Part shown: piece after piece, positions 27,908-37,909 of the stretch
Layout of the letters: every line of letters starts with the position of its first letter
Numbering within the stretch: position 1 is the stretch's first letter
Source of the DNA: Winogradskyella psychrotolerans
GTDB taxonomy: Bacteria > Bacteroidota > Bacteroidia > Flavobacteriales > Flavobacteriaceae
NCBI RefSeq assembly: GCF_018860565.1
Contig: NZ_JAHKPS010000018.1
Span: forward strand, 186,001-250,000
DNA: 64,000 nt
Direction: 5' to 3'
Notes under the pieces: model-generated
What the model saw: only the letters and a program-made list of their open reading frames with translations
Databases searched by the model: none
What the model was told of the DNA's origin: nothing
Made by a program: the position numbers and the translations under genes

Positions 27908-30900
27908 TTATTCTACGATTAGTTTTTTAGTTACATCTGTTTCTTCACCAATAAATTTTACAAAGTAAACACCAGATTGAAGTGAGCTTATATCAACTTG
28001 AATCGTTGAGCTCGTACTTATATTTTCATTAGATATTTGAGTACGTTGGATTAATTTCCCTGTGACATCATAAATATGCAAATCTGAAACAACCAACACT
28101 CCAGAAAATTTTATGTTAACTTGATCATCTGCTGGATTTGGGTATAAATTAAATTTAAAGTCTTTTGGGATATCTGTTGGATCCGTTGTTTGAGCTATAC
28201 AATCCGCATCTATTTCTACTCTTACTGTAGCTTCATCAAAATCTAAAGGATTGAATACAGTAACCGTATAATCTGTTGTTACATCTGGAGACACCTGAAT
28301 AGTTGGAGTTGTTTCTCCTGTACTCCACACATATTCATCTCCACCTGTAGCCGTCAATGTTGTCATTTCGTTTAAACAAATTACAACGTCTTCACCTGCG
28401 TCAGCATTAACATAATCAAATACATTAACAGTGACTAGTTTTTCGTCATAACAGTCGCCTATATAACCTTTAACTTCATAAGTTGTGGTTGTAGAAGGAC
28501 TCACAGCAATATTAGGTTGTGTAGCGCCATTACTCCATTCATAAGTATTTGCTCCCGAAGCTGATAAGGTTACAAAGTCACCATTTAAAATCTCAACACT
28601 ATCACCATTTGCAATTACCACTTCTGGACTTGGATCTACATGAACCATAACATCGTCAGTATCTTCTTGTCCATTATTAAAAACTGTAACAGTATAAGAT
28701 GTTGTAGAAAATGGACTTACAACAATACTTTGTGTTGTTTCTCCTGTACTCCATAAGTAACTATCACCTTCATTAGCTGTTAAAGTAACTTCATAAGTTT
28801 GGTTATCACAAACATAAGTATCTTCACCTGCTGAAGCTAAAAATACAGGTGTAACTGTAACCACTACCTCTACGACATCACTACTACAAGTATTTGTTGA
28901 ACCTATCACTGTATATGTTGTTGTTTGAGTTGGGCTAACTACTATAGAATTAGAAGTGTCCCCTGTGCTCCATAAATAAGTTTCAGCACCATTAACAGAT
29001 AAAGTTGTGCTTTCTCCTTCAACTATTGTAATATTTTCACTTGCTGTTATAACTGGTATTTCATTTACTGTAACCGTTACACTGTCTGTATCTGAATTCC
29101 CTAAATCATCAGAAACCGTAACTGTATAAGTGGTTGTTTCTGTTGGTGTAAATGTTGGATTGGCACCTGAACCACCAGTATTCCAAATATAACTTGTACC
29201 ACCTGAAGCATTCAAGGTTACACTCTCTCCAATACAAATAGAAACATCGTTCCCTGCATTTGCGATAACCTCTGGTATTACGGTCACATCAACTTGTGCC
29301 GTAGTTTCACAACCATTAACTGAAAAACCAGTGACCATGTAAGTCGTAGTTTCTAATGGACTTACAACAATTGAGCTTGAAGAGTCACCTGTATTCCAAA
29401 GGTAAGTTTCTGCACCATCAGCAATTAAGTTTGCACTTTCTCCTTCAAATATGGTAATATTTTCACTTACTGTAATACTTGGTAATTCATTTACTGTAAC
29501 CGTTACACTGTCTGTATCTGAATTTCCTAAATCATCAGAAACCGTAACTGTATAAGTTGTTGTTTCTATTGGAGTGAATGTTGGGTTAGCAACTGTATCA
29601 CCTGTATTCCAAGAATAGTTAGAACTTCCTGATGCATTTAATGTTACACTCTCACCTATACAAATTGAAACATCGTTACCTGCATTTGCTATAACCTCTG
29701 CAGGTATTACTGTCACTACAACTTGTGCTGTAGTTTCGCAACCATTAATAGAAAAACCAGAAACCGAATAAGTTGTAGTTTCTAAAGGACTTACTAAAAT
29801 TGAGCTCGATGAGTCGCCTGTACTCCAATGATAAGTTTCTGCTCCATCAGCAACTAAGTTTGTACTTTCTCCTTCAAATATCGTAATGTTTTCACTTACG
29901 ACAAGGTTTGGTAATTCATGTACAGTAACTGTTACACTATCAGTGTCAGAATTACCAAAATTATCAGATACTGTAACAGTATAAGTTGCTGTTTCTGTTG
30001 GGCTAAATGTTATTGATGCACCTGTTTGCCCGGTATTCCAAGAAAAATTAGATCCTCCACCACCTGTAGCGTTTAGCGTTACACTATCACCAATACAAAT
30101 AGCGACATTGCTACCTGCATTAGCGACAACTTCTGGCACTACCGTAACAGTCACTTGCACTTCTTCACTTTCACAACCATTTGAAGAAAAACCTGTAGCT
30201 GTATACGTTGTGGTTACATTTGGACTTACAGAAATAGAATTAGAATTCTGACCAGTACTCCATAGATATACATGAGCTCCACTCGCTGTTAATGTAGCGC
30301 TCTCTCCTTCTATAATTGTAATATTTTCACCAATAGTTACATCCGATAAATCAGGTACAACAACTGTAACACTATCTGAATCAATATTTCCATAATCATC
30401 ACTTACAATAACCGTATATGTTGTTGTCTCTGTAGGACTAACAACGATTGAAGCACTAGTTTCGCCTGTATTCCAAGAAAAATAAGAACTACCTGAAGCA
30501 GTTAAAGTTACACTGTCGCCACTACAAATAACCACATCAGGCCCTGCATCTGCAATTACTACTGATAGTACTACAACCAATACCTCTTTAATAACTTGAC
30601 AGCCATTTTCTGAAAAGCCAGTAACACTATATGTTGTTGATTCTGTAGGACTAACTGTTATTGATGCCGTTGTCTCGCCTGTTTCCCAAAGGTATGATTC
30701 AGCTCCACTTACAACTAAATTTGCGCTTTCTCCTTCTAATATGGTAATATCTTCAATTAAGGTTAAGCTAGGTAAGTCATTTACTATAACGGTAACGCTA
30801 TCAGTATCAGAATTTCCGTAATCATCACTAACTGTAACCGTAAGTGTTGTAGTTTCTGTTGGACTAAATGTTATTGAAGCACTATTTTGACCGGTACTCC

Positions 30901-33900
30901 ATAAAAAATTAGAACCTCCAGTAGCGCTTAAAATTACAAATTCACCTTGGCAGATTGCAATATCATTGCCGGCATTTGCTATAACTTCTGGTATTACAGT
31001 AACTGTAACTTGTAATGTAGTTGAACAACCATTACTTGAAAAACCTGTAACAGAATAGGTCGTTGTCTCTAAAGGGCTAACGTTAATAGAGCTAGAACTT
31101 TCTTCAGTACTCCATAGATATGTGTCCGCTCCATCAGCAATTAAATTTGTACTATCACCTTCATTAATAATAACGTTTTCACTAACAGTTAAATTTGGCA
31201 ATTCATTTACTGTAACTGTAACACTATCGGAGTCAGAATTACCATAATCATCCGTTACAGTAACAGTATATGTTATTGTTTCAGTTGGACTAACAGTTAT
31301 AGTACTACTTGTATCTCCAGTATCCCAAAGGTATGTTACACCTCCTGAAGCATTTAAAACAATACTTTCTCCACTACAAATAACAACATCGTCACCTGCT
31401 TCTGCAACTACTTCTGGAATTACCGTAACAGTAACTTCTGAGGTACTTTCACAACCATTTTCCATAAAAGCAGTAACAGTATATGTTGTTGTTTCTGTTG
31501 GATTTACTACTAAAGTATCTGTAGTTTCACCAGTATTCCATAAATACGAATCTCCTCCTGAAACTTCAAGTGTTGTAGAGTTACCTGTAATGATAACAGT
31601 ATCTTCACTTATAATAATTTCAGGTGTTGGTAACACAGTAACCATAACATCATCAGTAGACGAACAATTATTAGCAGTTACTTCAACACTATAAGTTGTG
31701 TCTTCATTAGGGTTTACTGTAATAGATGCAGTAGTATCTCCCGTACTCCACAAATATGAATCACCACCTTCTGCTGTTAAAACAACAGATTCTCCATTAC
31801 AAATTACTTGATCATCACCAGCATTAGCTATTGGTAAAGGATTAACGGTTACGGTCACTTCATCCGAATCAGAATTTCCAAATCCATCTTCAACTGTAAC
31901 TGTATATGTTGTTGTTTCTAAAGGTGCAAACGTTGGAGATGAACCTGTATTTCCGGTATTCCATGTATAAGTTACACCACCTGATGCATTTAAAGTAATA
32001 CTTTCTCCTAGGCATATTGAAACATCTTCGCCTGCATTAGCACTTAAAACATCCACTACAGTTACTAGTGTCTCAATAGTATTTTGACAACCATTTTCAG
32101 AAAATCCAGTTACTGAATATGTTGTATTTACTTCTGGACTTACTGTTATTTCTGCTGTTGTTTCACCTGTACTCCATAAATAAGAAACTCCACCGCTAGC
32201 TGTAAGCGTTACAGAGTTTCCAAACATAACAAACACATCTTCATTGGCTGTAATACTTGGAATTTCATTTACAAAAACCGTAACGGTATCTGTATCTGTA
32301 AAACCAAAATCATCTTCAACTGTAACAGTATAAGTTGTTGTTGTTTCTGGACTAACAACAAGATCCGAAACTTCTTCACCATTATCCCACAAATACATTG
32401 AGCCACCTGAAGCAGACAGTGTAATAGTTTCTCCACTACAAATAGTCGTATCATCACCTGCATTGGCAATAACTTCTGGCACTACAGTAACTGTAACATT
32501 TACAGTAGCTATACAACCATTAATACCAAGAGAACTAACAGAATAAGTTGCTGTAACGTCTGGTATTACTGTAATAGACTCTGTTGTTTCACCAGTATTC
32601 CATTCATAATTGTCTCCTCCATTTGCTGTAAGTGTAGTTGACTCACCTTCAACAATTACAATATCTTCAGTAACTATAATAGTTGGAGCTTGATTAACAA
32701 AAACTGTAACTTCATCTGTACTAGAACAATTATTAGAAATTACTTCTACACTATAGGTAGTTTCTAATTCGGGATTTACTTCAATTGAAGCTGTTGTTTC
32801 ACCAGTACTCCATAAGTATGAAGTTCCACCTGACGCCGTAAGTATCGTTGATTCACCTTCACAAATGATTTGATCTTCACCTGCATTTGCAACAGGTAAG
32901 TCATTTACTGTAACCGTAACACTATCTTCATCTGTATTTCCTTCATCATCAGAAACGGTAACCGTATATATTTCTGTTGTAGTTGGATTAACGTCAATTG
33001 AAGCTGTGGTTTCACCTGTGCTCCATAAAAAATTTGGACCGCCTGACGCTGTTAACGTGACTGTTTCCCCGCTACAAATAACTTGATCTAAACCTGCATC
33101 TGCGACTGGAAGTAAATCAAAAAAAAAGTTTATAGAAAAATCATCAATAGCTACAACACTACCAGAACCTCCATTTCCACTATAATAGGTTACTGTAAAG
33201 TTATAAGTACCTTCTTCAACCAAGTATGGTTCGAAATTTAAACCAACGTGTCCATTTGGAAGTCCTGCATAAATAGCATCACTCTCTATCCAGCTTCCAT
33301 TAGTTGGTCCAGTCCACGTAATACCTACACTTTCAACTTCTGTACTATCGTCTCCTCCTTGAGGAATACACCTAAAATTTATTCTATCCCCTTCATCTTC
33401 TAAATTAATTGCAACATCGGATTCGATATTTTGAATAATCAAATCTGTTTCTGCATTATAAAGAACATAAGTTCCATAAAACTCATCTACTACGGTAATG
33501 ACTGAACTATTAGTAATACCACCATCATTTGCAGTAAATAGTATTTCTACTTCACCTTCAGAAACTGCTGAAACTAAACCGTTGTCGTTTACAATAGCAA
33601 TTGATTCATCACTACTTGACCAAGTACCTGTAACATCTGAAGTGTTAGAAGGAAAAAACTCTGTTATTAATTGAACACTTTCACCGAGTTCTAAAGTCGA
33701 ATTTTCGGGTGTAATTAATAAAGATTCTAATGAGATTACAACATTTGTAACTGTTAATTCTGTAGAATCTGTAAATCCACCATCCATAGATGTAAAAGTT
33801 ATAGTTACTACACCTTCAGAAACAGGTGTAACTACTCCATCTGAATTTACTATAGCAACAGTTTCATCACTACTACTCCATGTACCATTTTGGTTTGTAG

Positions 33901-35437
33901 CTTCTTGCGGAAGTATTGTTGCAGTTAAATTAATTGTATTTGGAATATTTACTGTTGCTATTTCTGGAGTTACTTCTACTCCTGTAGCTTCAATTATCTC
34001 AATTCCATTAAGATCAATTTCATTTAAATATTCTTCTACACCAATATATCCGCTTGGCCAAACATAATTAGATATATCTTCATCTGCTGCAAAGCCTCTA
34101 GCTATTTTCCATACGTCTGGAATTCCATCGTTATTAGTATCAAAGCTTGATGGTCTTGTATTTTGAGGCACAGTTGGGTAAGGTATTGAAGTCTTGCTAT
34201 CATAAAAACTACCTTCATACGTATCATTCTGAATCATTAAAATATCACTTGCATCTTTATCATCGCGATATGGGTAAATAGAACCATTTGCATTTAGCGT
34301 TTTATCGGCACCAACATCATCAAGTAAAGTATTGTAAACCTCACTAGCTGGTCTTATTGTAAAATTATGACCTGCAAGAGAAAACTGAGAACTCGTAAAA
34401 TATTGTTCTGGCACTTGAGAATTTTCTGGTAAATGCGAACCAGCAAAAACTGACCACATATCTGAGTCATCTCCTAATGGTATTTCGCGCTGTTCTTCTA
34501 TCAGGCTTCCTGCTGCGTAAATTAATGGGGTATAACCTGGCTGTGTCTGCAATTTCTGTAAAAACCTTGCTGTAATATCTACATTATTAAACCATCCTGG
34601 TTGTCTTATTCCATTAGCCGAACCTTTGTAGTAATTATTTACTACGTTATATGTTCCGCTACCAGTAATTCTTATTAATCTATATTTCCAATTATAAACT
34701 ATATTATTTATGATATCGTAATGACCATTACCTTTTGGATTTGGAAATCTATGTGAAATATTGCTAAAAACATTGTTAACAAATGTAAAATCACCATCTT
34801 GAGTTTCTGTACCTAATATAGAACCTGTTTTGCTATCCTGAAAGAAACAATTTTGCACTGTAATATTACCCATTATAACAGTAGGATCTTGAGGTCTACC
34901 ATAACCAGATGCTAAACTTCCTGATTCATCTCCACCATGACTAAATGTACAATGATCAAAAATTATGTTGTTTCCACCCGTAAACCATAATGAATCTTGT
35001 ATACTATTTTCTGCATTCCTAAACCGAATATATCTTATAATTACATTACTAACCTCTCTAAACATAAATTCAGATGTTTTAATACTTATACCACCTGCAG
35101 GAGCAGATTGACCTGCTATTGTTATGTTGTCATAATCAGATCCGCTAATAATAGGTGTATAATTCCATTCGCTGGTTGCGTCAATTTCACCACTCACATC
35201 AAAAACAATGATACGAGGACCAGGTGTCTGTATCGCTTCTTTTAACCCGCCTGGCGCATCCCAATCTAAAGTTGTGACATGAATAACTTGTCCACCACGT
35301 CCACCAGTTGCGTATGCTCCTGCACCTTTAGCTGTAGGAAATGCTAACTGTTGAGCATTTAAATTAAATACTAAAAAGAATAAGAATAAAACAGGTAAAT
35401 AATAAAATGATTTTAGGGTAATTTTAGGAAACTTCAT
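27908..35437 (-). CDS. Giant T9SS-secreted pectate-lyase-like protein with 23 Ig-like repeats
   Basis: The 2509-residue protein has a signal peptide (about 1-28) and a right-handed beta-helix domain (about 30-470). That domain opens LAFPTAKGAGAYATGGRGG, the hallmark of Bacteroidota pectate lyase family PL1. Two BIG2-type Ig domains (about 481-645), a beta-sandwich that may bind carbohydrate (about 652-772), and 23 Ig-like repeats of about 71 residues (about 776-2410) follow, then a type A sorting domain (about 2425-2509). PL1 enzymes cleave polygalacturonate by beta-elimination; activity is not provable here. I chose the ATG at 35437 because it begins the signal peptide and follows the promoter at 35481-35509. 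The TTG at 35476 lies before the predicted transcription start. Confidence 0.88.
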   Translation of the reverse strand: MKFPKITLKSFYYLPVLFLFFLVFNLNAQQLAFPTAKGAGAYATGGRGGQVIHVTTLDWDAPGGLKEAIQTPGPRIIVFDVSGEIDATSEWNYTPIISGSDYDNITIAGQSAPAGGISIKTSEFMFREVSNVIIRYIRFRNAENSIQDSLWFTGGNNIIFDHCTFSHGGDESGSLASGYGRPQDPTVIMGNITVQNCFFQDSKTGSILGTETQDGDFTFVNNVFSNISHRFPNPKGNGHYDIINNIVYNWKYRLIRITGSGTYNVVNNYYKGSANGIRQPGWFNNVDITARFLQKLQTQPGYTPLIYAAGSLIEEQREIPLGDDSDMWSVFAGSHLPENSQVPEQYFTSSQFSLAGHNFTIRPASEVYNTLLDDVGADKTLNANGSIYPYRDDKDASDILMIQNDTYEGSFYDSKTSIPYPTVPQNTRPSSFDTNNDGIPDVWKIARGFAADEDISNYVWPSGYIGVEEYLNEIDLNGIEIIEATGVEVTPEIATVNIPNTINLTATILPQEATNQNGTWSSSDETVAIVNSDGVVTPVSEGVVTITFTSMDGGFTDSTELTVTNVVISLESLLITPENSTLELGESVQLITEFFPSNTSDVTGTWSSSDESIAIVNDNGLVSAVSEGEVEILFTANDGGITNSSVITVVDEFYGTYVLYNAETDLIIQNIESDVAINLEDEGDRINFRCIPQGGDDSTEVESVGITWTGPTNGSWIESDAIYAGLPNGHVGLNFEPYLVEEGTYNFTVTYYSGNGGSGSVVAIDDFSINFFFDLLPVADAGLDQVICSGETVTLTASGGPNFLWSTGETTASIDVNPTTTEIYTVTVSDDEGNTDEDSVTVTVNDLPVANAGEDQIICEGESTILTASGGTSYLWSTGETTASIEVNPELETTYSVEVISNNCSSTDEVTVFVNQAPTIIVTEDIVIVEGESTTLTANGGDNYEWNTGETTESITVIPDVTATYSVSSLGINGCIATVNVTVTVVPEVIANAGDDTTICSGETITLSASGGSMYLWDNGEEVSDLVVSPETTTTYTVTVEDDFGFTDTDTVTVFVNEIPSITANEDVFVMFGNSVTLTASGGVSYLWSTGETTAEITVSPEVNTTYSVTGFSENGCQNTIETLVTVVDVLSANAGEDVSICLGESITLNASGGVTYTWNTGNTGSSPTFAPLETTTYTVTVEDGFGNSDSDEVTVTVNPLPIANAGDDQVICNGESVVLTAEGGDSYLWSTGDTTASITVNPNEDTTYSVEVTANNCSSTDDVMVTVLPTPEIIISEDTVIITGNSTTLEVSGGDSYLWNTGETTDTLVVNPTETTTYTVTAFMENGCESTSEVTVTVIPEVVAEAGDDVVICSGESIVLNASGGVTYLWDTGDTSSTITVSPTETITYTVTVTDDYGNSDSDSVTVTVNELPNLTVSENVIINEGDSTNLIADGADTYLWSTEESSSSINVSPLETTTYSVTGFSSNGCSTTLQVTVTVIPEVIANAGNDIAICQGEFVILSATGGSNFLWSTGQNSASITFSPTETTTLTVTVSDDYGNSDTDSVTVIVNDLPSLTLIEDITILEGESANLVVSGAESYLWETGETTASITVSPTESTTYSVTGFSENGCQVIKEVLVVVLSVVIADAGPDVVICSGDSVTLTASGSSYFSWNTGETSASIVVSPTETTTYTVIVSDDYGNIDSDSVTVVVPDLSDVTIGENITIIEGESATLTASGAHVYLWSTGQNSNSISVSPNVTTTYTATGFSSNGCESEEVQVTVTVVPEVVANAGSNVAICIGDSVTLNATGGGGSNFSWNTGQTGASITFSPTETATYTVTVSDNFGNSDTDSVTVTVHELPNLVVSENITIFEGESTNLVADGAETYHWSTGDSSSSILVSPLETTTYSVSGFSINGCETTAQVVVTVIPAEVIANAGNDVSICIGESVTLNASGSSNYSWNTGDTVANPTFTPIETTTYTVTVSDDLGNSDTDSVTVTVNELPSITVSENITIFEGESANLIADGAETYLWNTGDSSSSIVVSPLETTTYMVTGFSVNGCETTAQVDVTVIPEVIANAGNDVSICIGESVTLNASGGTSYIWNTGGSGANPTFTPTETTTYTVTVSDDLGNSDTDSVTVTVNEIPVITASENITIVEGESTTLSVNGAETYLWSTGDTSNSIVVSPTQTTTYTVIGSTNTCSSDVVEVVVTVTPVFLASAGEDTYVCDNQTYEVTLTANEGDSYLWSTGETTQSIVVSPFSTTSYTVTVFNNGQEDTDDVMVHVDPSPEVVIANGDSVEILNGDFVTLSASGANTYEWSNGATQPNIAVSPSTTTTYEVKGYIGDCYDEKLVTVNVFDYVNADAGEDVVICLNEMTTLTATGGDEYVWSTGETTPTIQVSPDVTTDYTVTVFNPLDFDEATVRVEIDADCIAQTTDPTDIPKDFKFNLYPNPADDQVNIKFSGVLVVSDLHIYDVTGKLIQRTQISNENISTSSTIQVDISSLQSGVYFVKFIGEETDVTKKLIVE
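28190..33113 (-). repeat. Array of 23 Ig-like repeats in alternating A and B types
   Basis: The coding repeats alternate between an A type (starting A-N/D-AG-x-D with an IC-x-GES motif, ending VTV-NELP) and a B type (starting SENITI-x-EGES with an internal NGC). Exceptions are two AA steps at repeats 1-2 and 6-7. One A+B unit is 142 codons. At DNA level the adjacent units at 29061 and 29487 are nearly identical with an exact 426-base offset, showing recent tandem duplication in the C-terminal third. Confidence 0.85.
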
Positions 35438-35480
35438 AAATTCTTGGGTCATTATAACTTTAAGTAGGGATTGCAATCTA

Positions 35481-35509
35481 TAAAAATAAAATGTTTTACT
35501 ATGTTCAAA
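35481..35509 (-). promoter_or_regulatory. Promoter of the giant lyase gene
   Basis: On the minus strand TTTG (35509-35506) and TATTTTTA (35488-35481, one mismatch to TAnnTTTG) are 17 bases apart. They would start transcription near 35474, giving a 37-nt leader before the ATG at 35437. The CGACGAAATGCA motif lies directly upstream of the -33 element. Confidence 0.5.
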
Positions 35510-35521
35510 TGCTTTATTATT

Positions 35522-35533
35522 CGACGAAATGCA
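35522..35533 (+). promoter_or_regulatory. CGACGAAATGCA motif next to the lyase promoter
   Basis: This is an exact 12-base match to 22073-22084, here within a short palindrome TCGAC...GTCGA (35521-35538). A variant follows at 35552-35563. Its position just upstream of the -33 element suits an activator site. Confidence 0.4.
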
Positions 35534-35965
35534 GTCGAATGTATTTTTTTTCGATGAAATGTAAAAAAATGTAGGTTAAAACATACGATGAATATGAATA
35601 AATATTTTAATTCATCTATATACGGACATTTAATACAGTTTAGACGTATCTAAATGTGACATTTAACACTTTATCGGATTTTTTTACAAAAATAACTATG
35701 AAATGCAGTAACTTTTAAAGTCTTTTTCCATAGTTATACAGAGTTATTAACATATAAAACTAGTAAAATAAGATGGTCCAAATATTAATATGAAAATGAC
35801 ATACCTTTAGCTATAATGTAGATTGAAGCGGTAATTAAAATAACTGTATTAGCTTAAAAAATATTATTATTCCTTTAAAATTATTTAGTTTAGGTTAAAA
35901 ATTGTTTTTTTGACTTTTATTAAAACAAAAATTAACAGTAACATTTTTTTCTTTTAGGTATTGAT
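35534..35965. other. Non-coding divergent region between the lyase gene and the EPS assembly genes
   Basis: This AT-rich stretch has no credible ORF. It holds variants of the GAAATGCA motif (35552, 35698) and a perfect 9-bp inverted repeat ATAACTATG (35692-35700 with 35729-35737) whose loop begins with AAATGCAG. It must contain the promoter of the plus-strand gene at 35966, but I cannot place it with confidence. Confidence 0.5.
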
Positions 35966-37582
35966 ATGAAAAAACTAAGAATTGCATTAATTGTAGATCA
36001 TAGAAACTATTTTGCTTGGCAGGATGCAATTGTCAAAGACTTAAAGGATTCTAAATCTGTAGAAATAGTTTTAAAAATAAATTTGGACGAAGAAATAAAG
36101 AAAGCAAAAAATTCTGAAAAAAAACTTCCTTTATTATGGAAACTGTTTTTAAAAATAGATTCAAAAATTTTTAAACCTAATCCTAATGCTACAGCAATAC
36201 TTGATAACGATATAACATTAAATGATATACCTTCATATCAAATTACAGATAGCTTTATACCAAGTGATTTAGATACATATAATTTAGATATTATTTTAAA
36301 CCTAACTGAAACAAATTCTAATTTAAAAATACAAGATGCGGCTAAATATGGCGTTTGGTTTTTAAATCATTGTGATTTAGATGGCATTAATAAAAGGCCA
36401 TATGGAATTTGGGAAATGCTAGATCAGAAACCACAAGTCGCAGGTGTACTTAGATACCTGAAATTAGGAATGTCATCGCCAAAAACTATTGATCTCACAT
36501 TTTCTTGTAAAGATGGATTAAGCTATAAAAGAAATCTCAATGAAATTTTATGGCAAACCCATTTTTTAGTTAAAAATAATGTTGAATTATTAGCAACAAA
36601 CGAAGAACTTTTTAATAAAAAGCTAAATTCTAAATCTCACATCTATGAATCCAAAGCGATTAATGTTCCTTTATTACCTCCTTCTAATTTAAAAATCTTA
36701 AGTTTTGTACTCAAATTATATAAAAACAAAATATTACAACTTATTAAAAGTCAATTTTATTTTGATCAATGGGCTTTAATCTTTTTTAACAACAAAAACG
36801 CTAATGATCCATTTAACCTAAAGTCTTACACAAAAATATTACCGCCTAAAGATCGTTTCTGGGCCGATCCTTTTTTAATAAAGCATAACGACAAAACATA
36901 TTTATTTATAGAAGAATTAATTTATAAAAATAAATTGGGACATTTAGCTGTAATGGAAATTGACGAGCAAGGAAATTACACTAAACCAGAAACAATTTTA
37001 GTTAAAGACTACCACCTCTCCTACCCTTTTGTTTTTGAAGATAATGGCTCTTATTATATGATTCCCGAAACTAGCGGAAACAATGACATCCAACTATACA
37101 AAGCTACAGACTTTCCATTAAAATGGGAATTTCAACAAGTACTAATGAAAGATGTAGTTGCTGTAGACACAACTATTTATAAAGAAAATGACACCTATTG
37201 GATGTTTACCAATATGAAAAAACACAAAGGTGCATCCAAACATGTAGAACTTTTTCTCTATTCTTCTAAAAGCTTATATACAGATCAATGGATTGAGCAC
37301 CCTTTAAACCCAATAATCACCGATATTAAAACGGCTAGACCAGCTGGCAAACTTTTTATTAATAATGGCAAACTATATAGACCTTCTCAAAACTGCTCTA
37401 ATCATTATGGATATGGATTAAATATATCTGAAATTACCTCTTTAAGTAATAATGATTTTAAAGAAACGATAATTACTGCTATTAAACCAGACTGGAGCAA
37501 ATCTATTAATTGTACTCATTCTTTTAATTCTGCTGAACAATTATATATAAGTGATATTAAAATTAAGAGAAAACGATTTTAA
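35966..37582 (+). CDS. GINT1-like protein: formyltransferase-like N-domain plus beta-propeller C-domain
   Basis: The 538-residue protein has an N-terminal alpha/beta domain (about 1-185; ALIVDHRNYFAWQ, DIILNLTETNS, WFLNHCD) resembling formyltransferase or glycosyltransferase folds. The C-terminal region (about 270-535) looks like a five-bladed propeller of the GH43 kind (DRFWADPFLI, YLFIEELIYKNKLG, YPFVFEDNGSYYMIPE, ARPAGKLF). This architecture resembles bacterial proteins annotated as glucosamine inositolphosphorylceramide transferase family. It is the first gene of the plus-strand EPS run, so a sugar-transfer or sugar-modification role is likely, but the reaction is unproven. Confidence 0.65.
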   Translation: MKKLRIALIVDHRNYFAWQDAIVKDLKDSKSVEIVLKINLDEEIKKAKNSEKKLPLLWKLFLKIDSKIFKPNPNATAILDNDITLNDIPSYQITDSFIPSDLDTYNLDIILNLTETNSNLKIQDAAKYGVWFLNHCDLDGINKRPYGIWEMLDQKPQVAGVLRYLKLGMSSPKTIDLTFSCKDGLSYKRNLNEILWQTHFLVKNNVELLATNEELFNKKLNSKSHIYESKAINVPLLPPSNLKILSFVLKLYKNKILQLIKSQFYFDQWALIFFNNKNANDPFNLKSYTKILPPKDRFWADPFLIKHNDKTYLFIEELIYKNKLGHLAVMEIDEQGNYTKPETILVKDYHLSYPFVFEDNGSYYMIPETSGNNDIQLYKATDFPLKWEFQQVLMKDVVAVDTTIYKENDTYWMFTNMKKHKGASKHVELFLYSSKSLYTDQWIEHPLNPIITDIKTARPAGKLFINNGKLYRPSQNCSNHYGYGLNISEITSLSNNDFKETIITAIKPDWSKSINCTHSFNSAEQLYISDIKIKRKRF

Positions 37583-37909
37583 TCTGTATTCTTAAACAAT
37601 TTACAATTACCTAGTTATTAGCAAATAAATGAGTTTATCCCAAAAAAAATGACGTTAATGTGATATTAAGATACAGTTTAATTTATTTTTCACATATTTG
37701 CTCAGCATATTGATTAACCCAAATCTAAATGATTAAAGTCTTAAATATTACATTATAATAAAACAGCTATTTCATTTTCTATATTTCTAGAAATCATGGA
37801 GTCACGATATAATTTTTATTTTAAAGAAGTAATATTTATAAATTTAATTTTTAGGCTTTCAAGCATTAATATTTAAACCTTTTTTTACAAGCCAACTCCC
37901 CTACCTATA
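37583..37909. other. 327-base non-coding spacer before the flippase gene
   Basis: Very AT-rich with no credible ORF. A CATATTTG sequence near 37692-37699 is one base from the TAnnTTTG element, but it lacks a matching -33. I see no hairpin terminator, so readthrough from the previous gene is possible. Confidence 0.35.

Noticed and set aside
32269..32469. ORF in another frame inside the Ig-like repeats
   Set aside because: It results from the low-complexity repeat DNA and has no start signal or recognisable domain.
28190..33113. Regularly spaced repeats as a possible CRISPR array
   Set aside because: The repeats are long, diverged, in frame, and encode Ig-like domains; there are no short identical direct repeats with unique spacers.
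35438..35476. TTG start extending the giant lyase
   Set aside because: It lies upstream of the predicted transcription start and would put 13 residues before the signal peptide.
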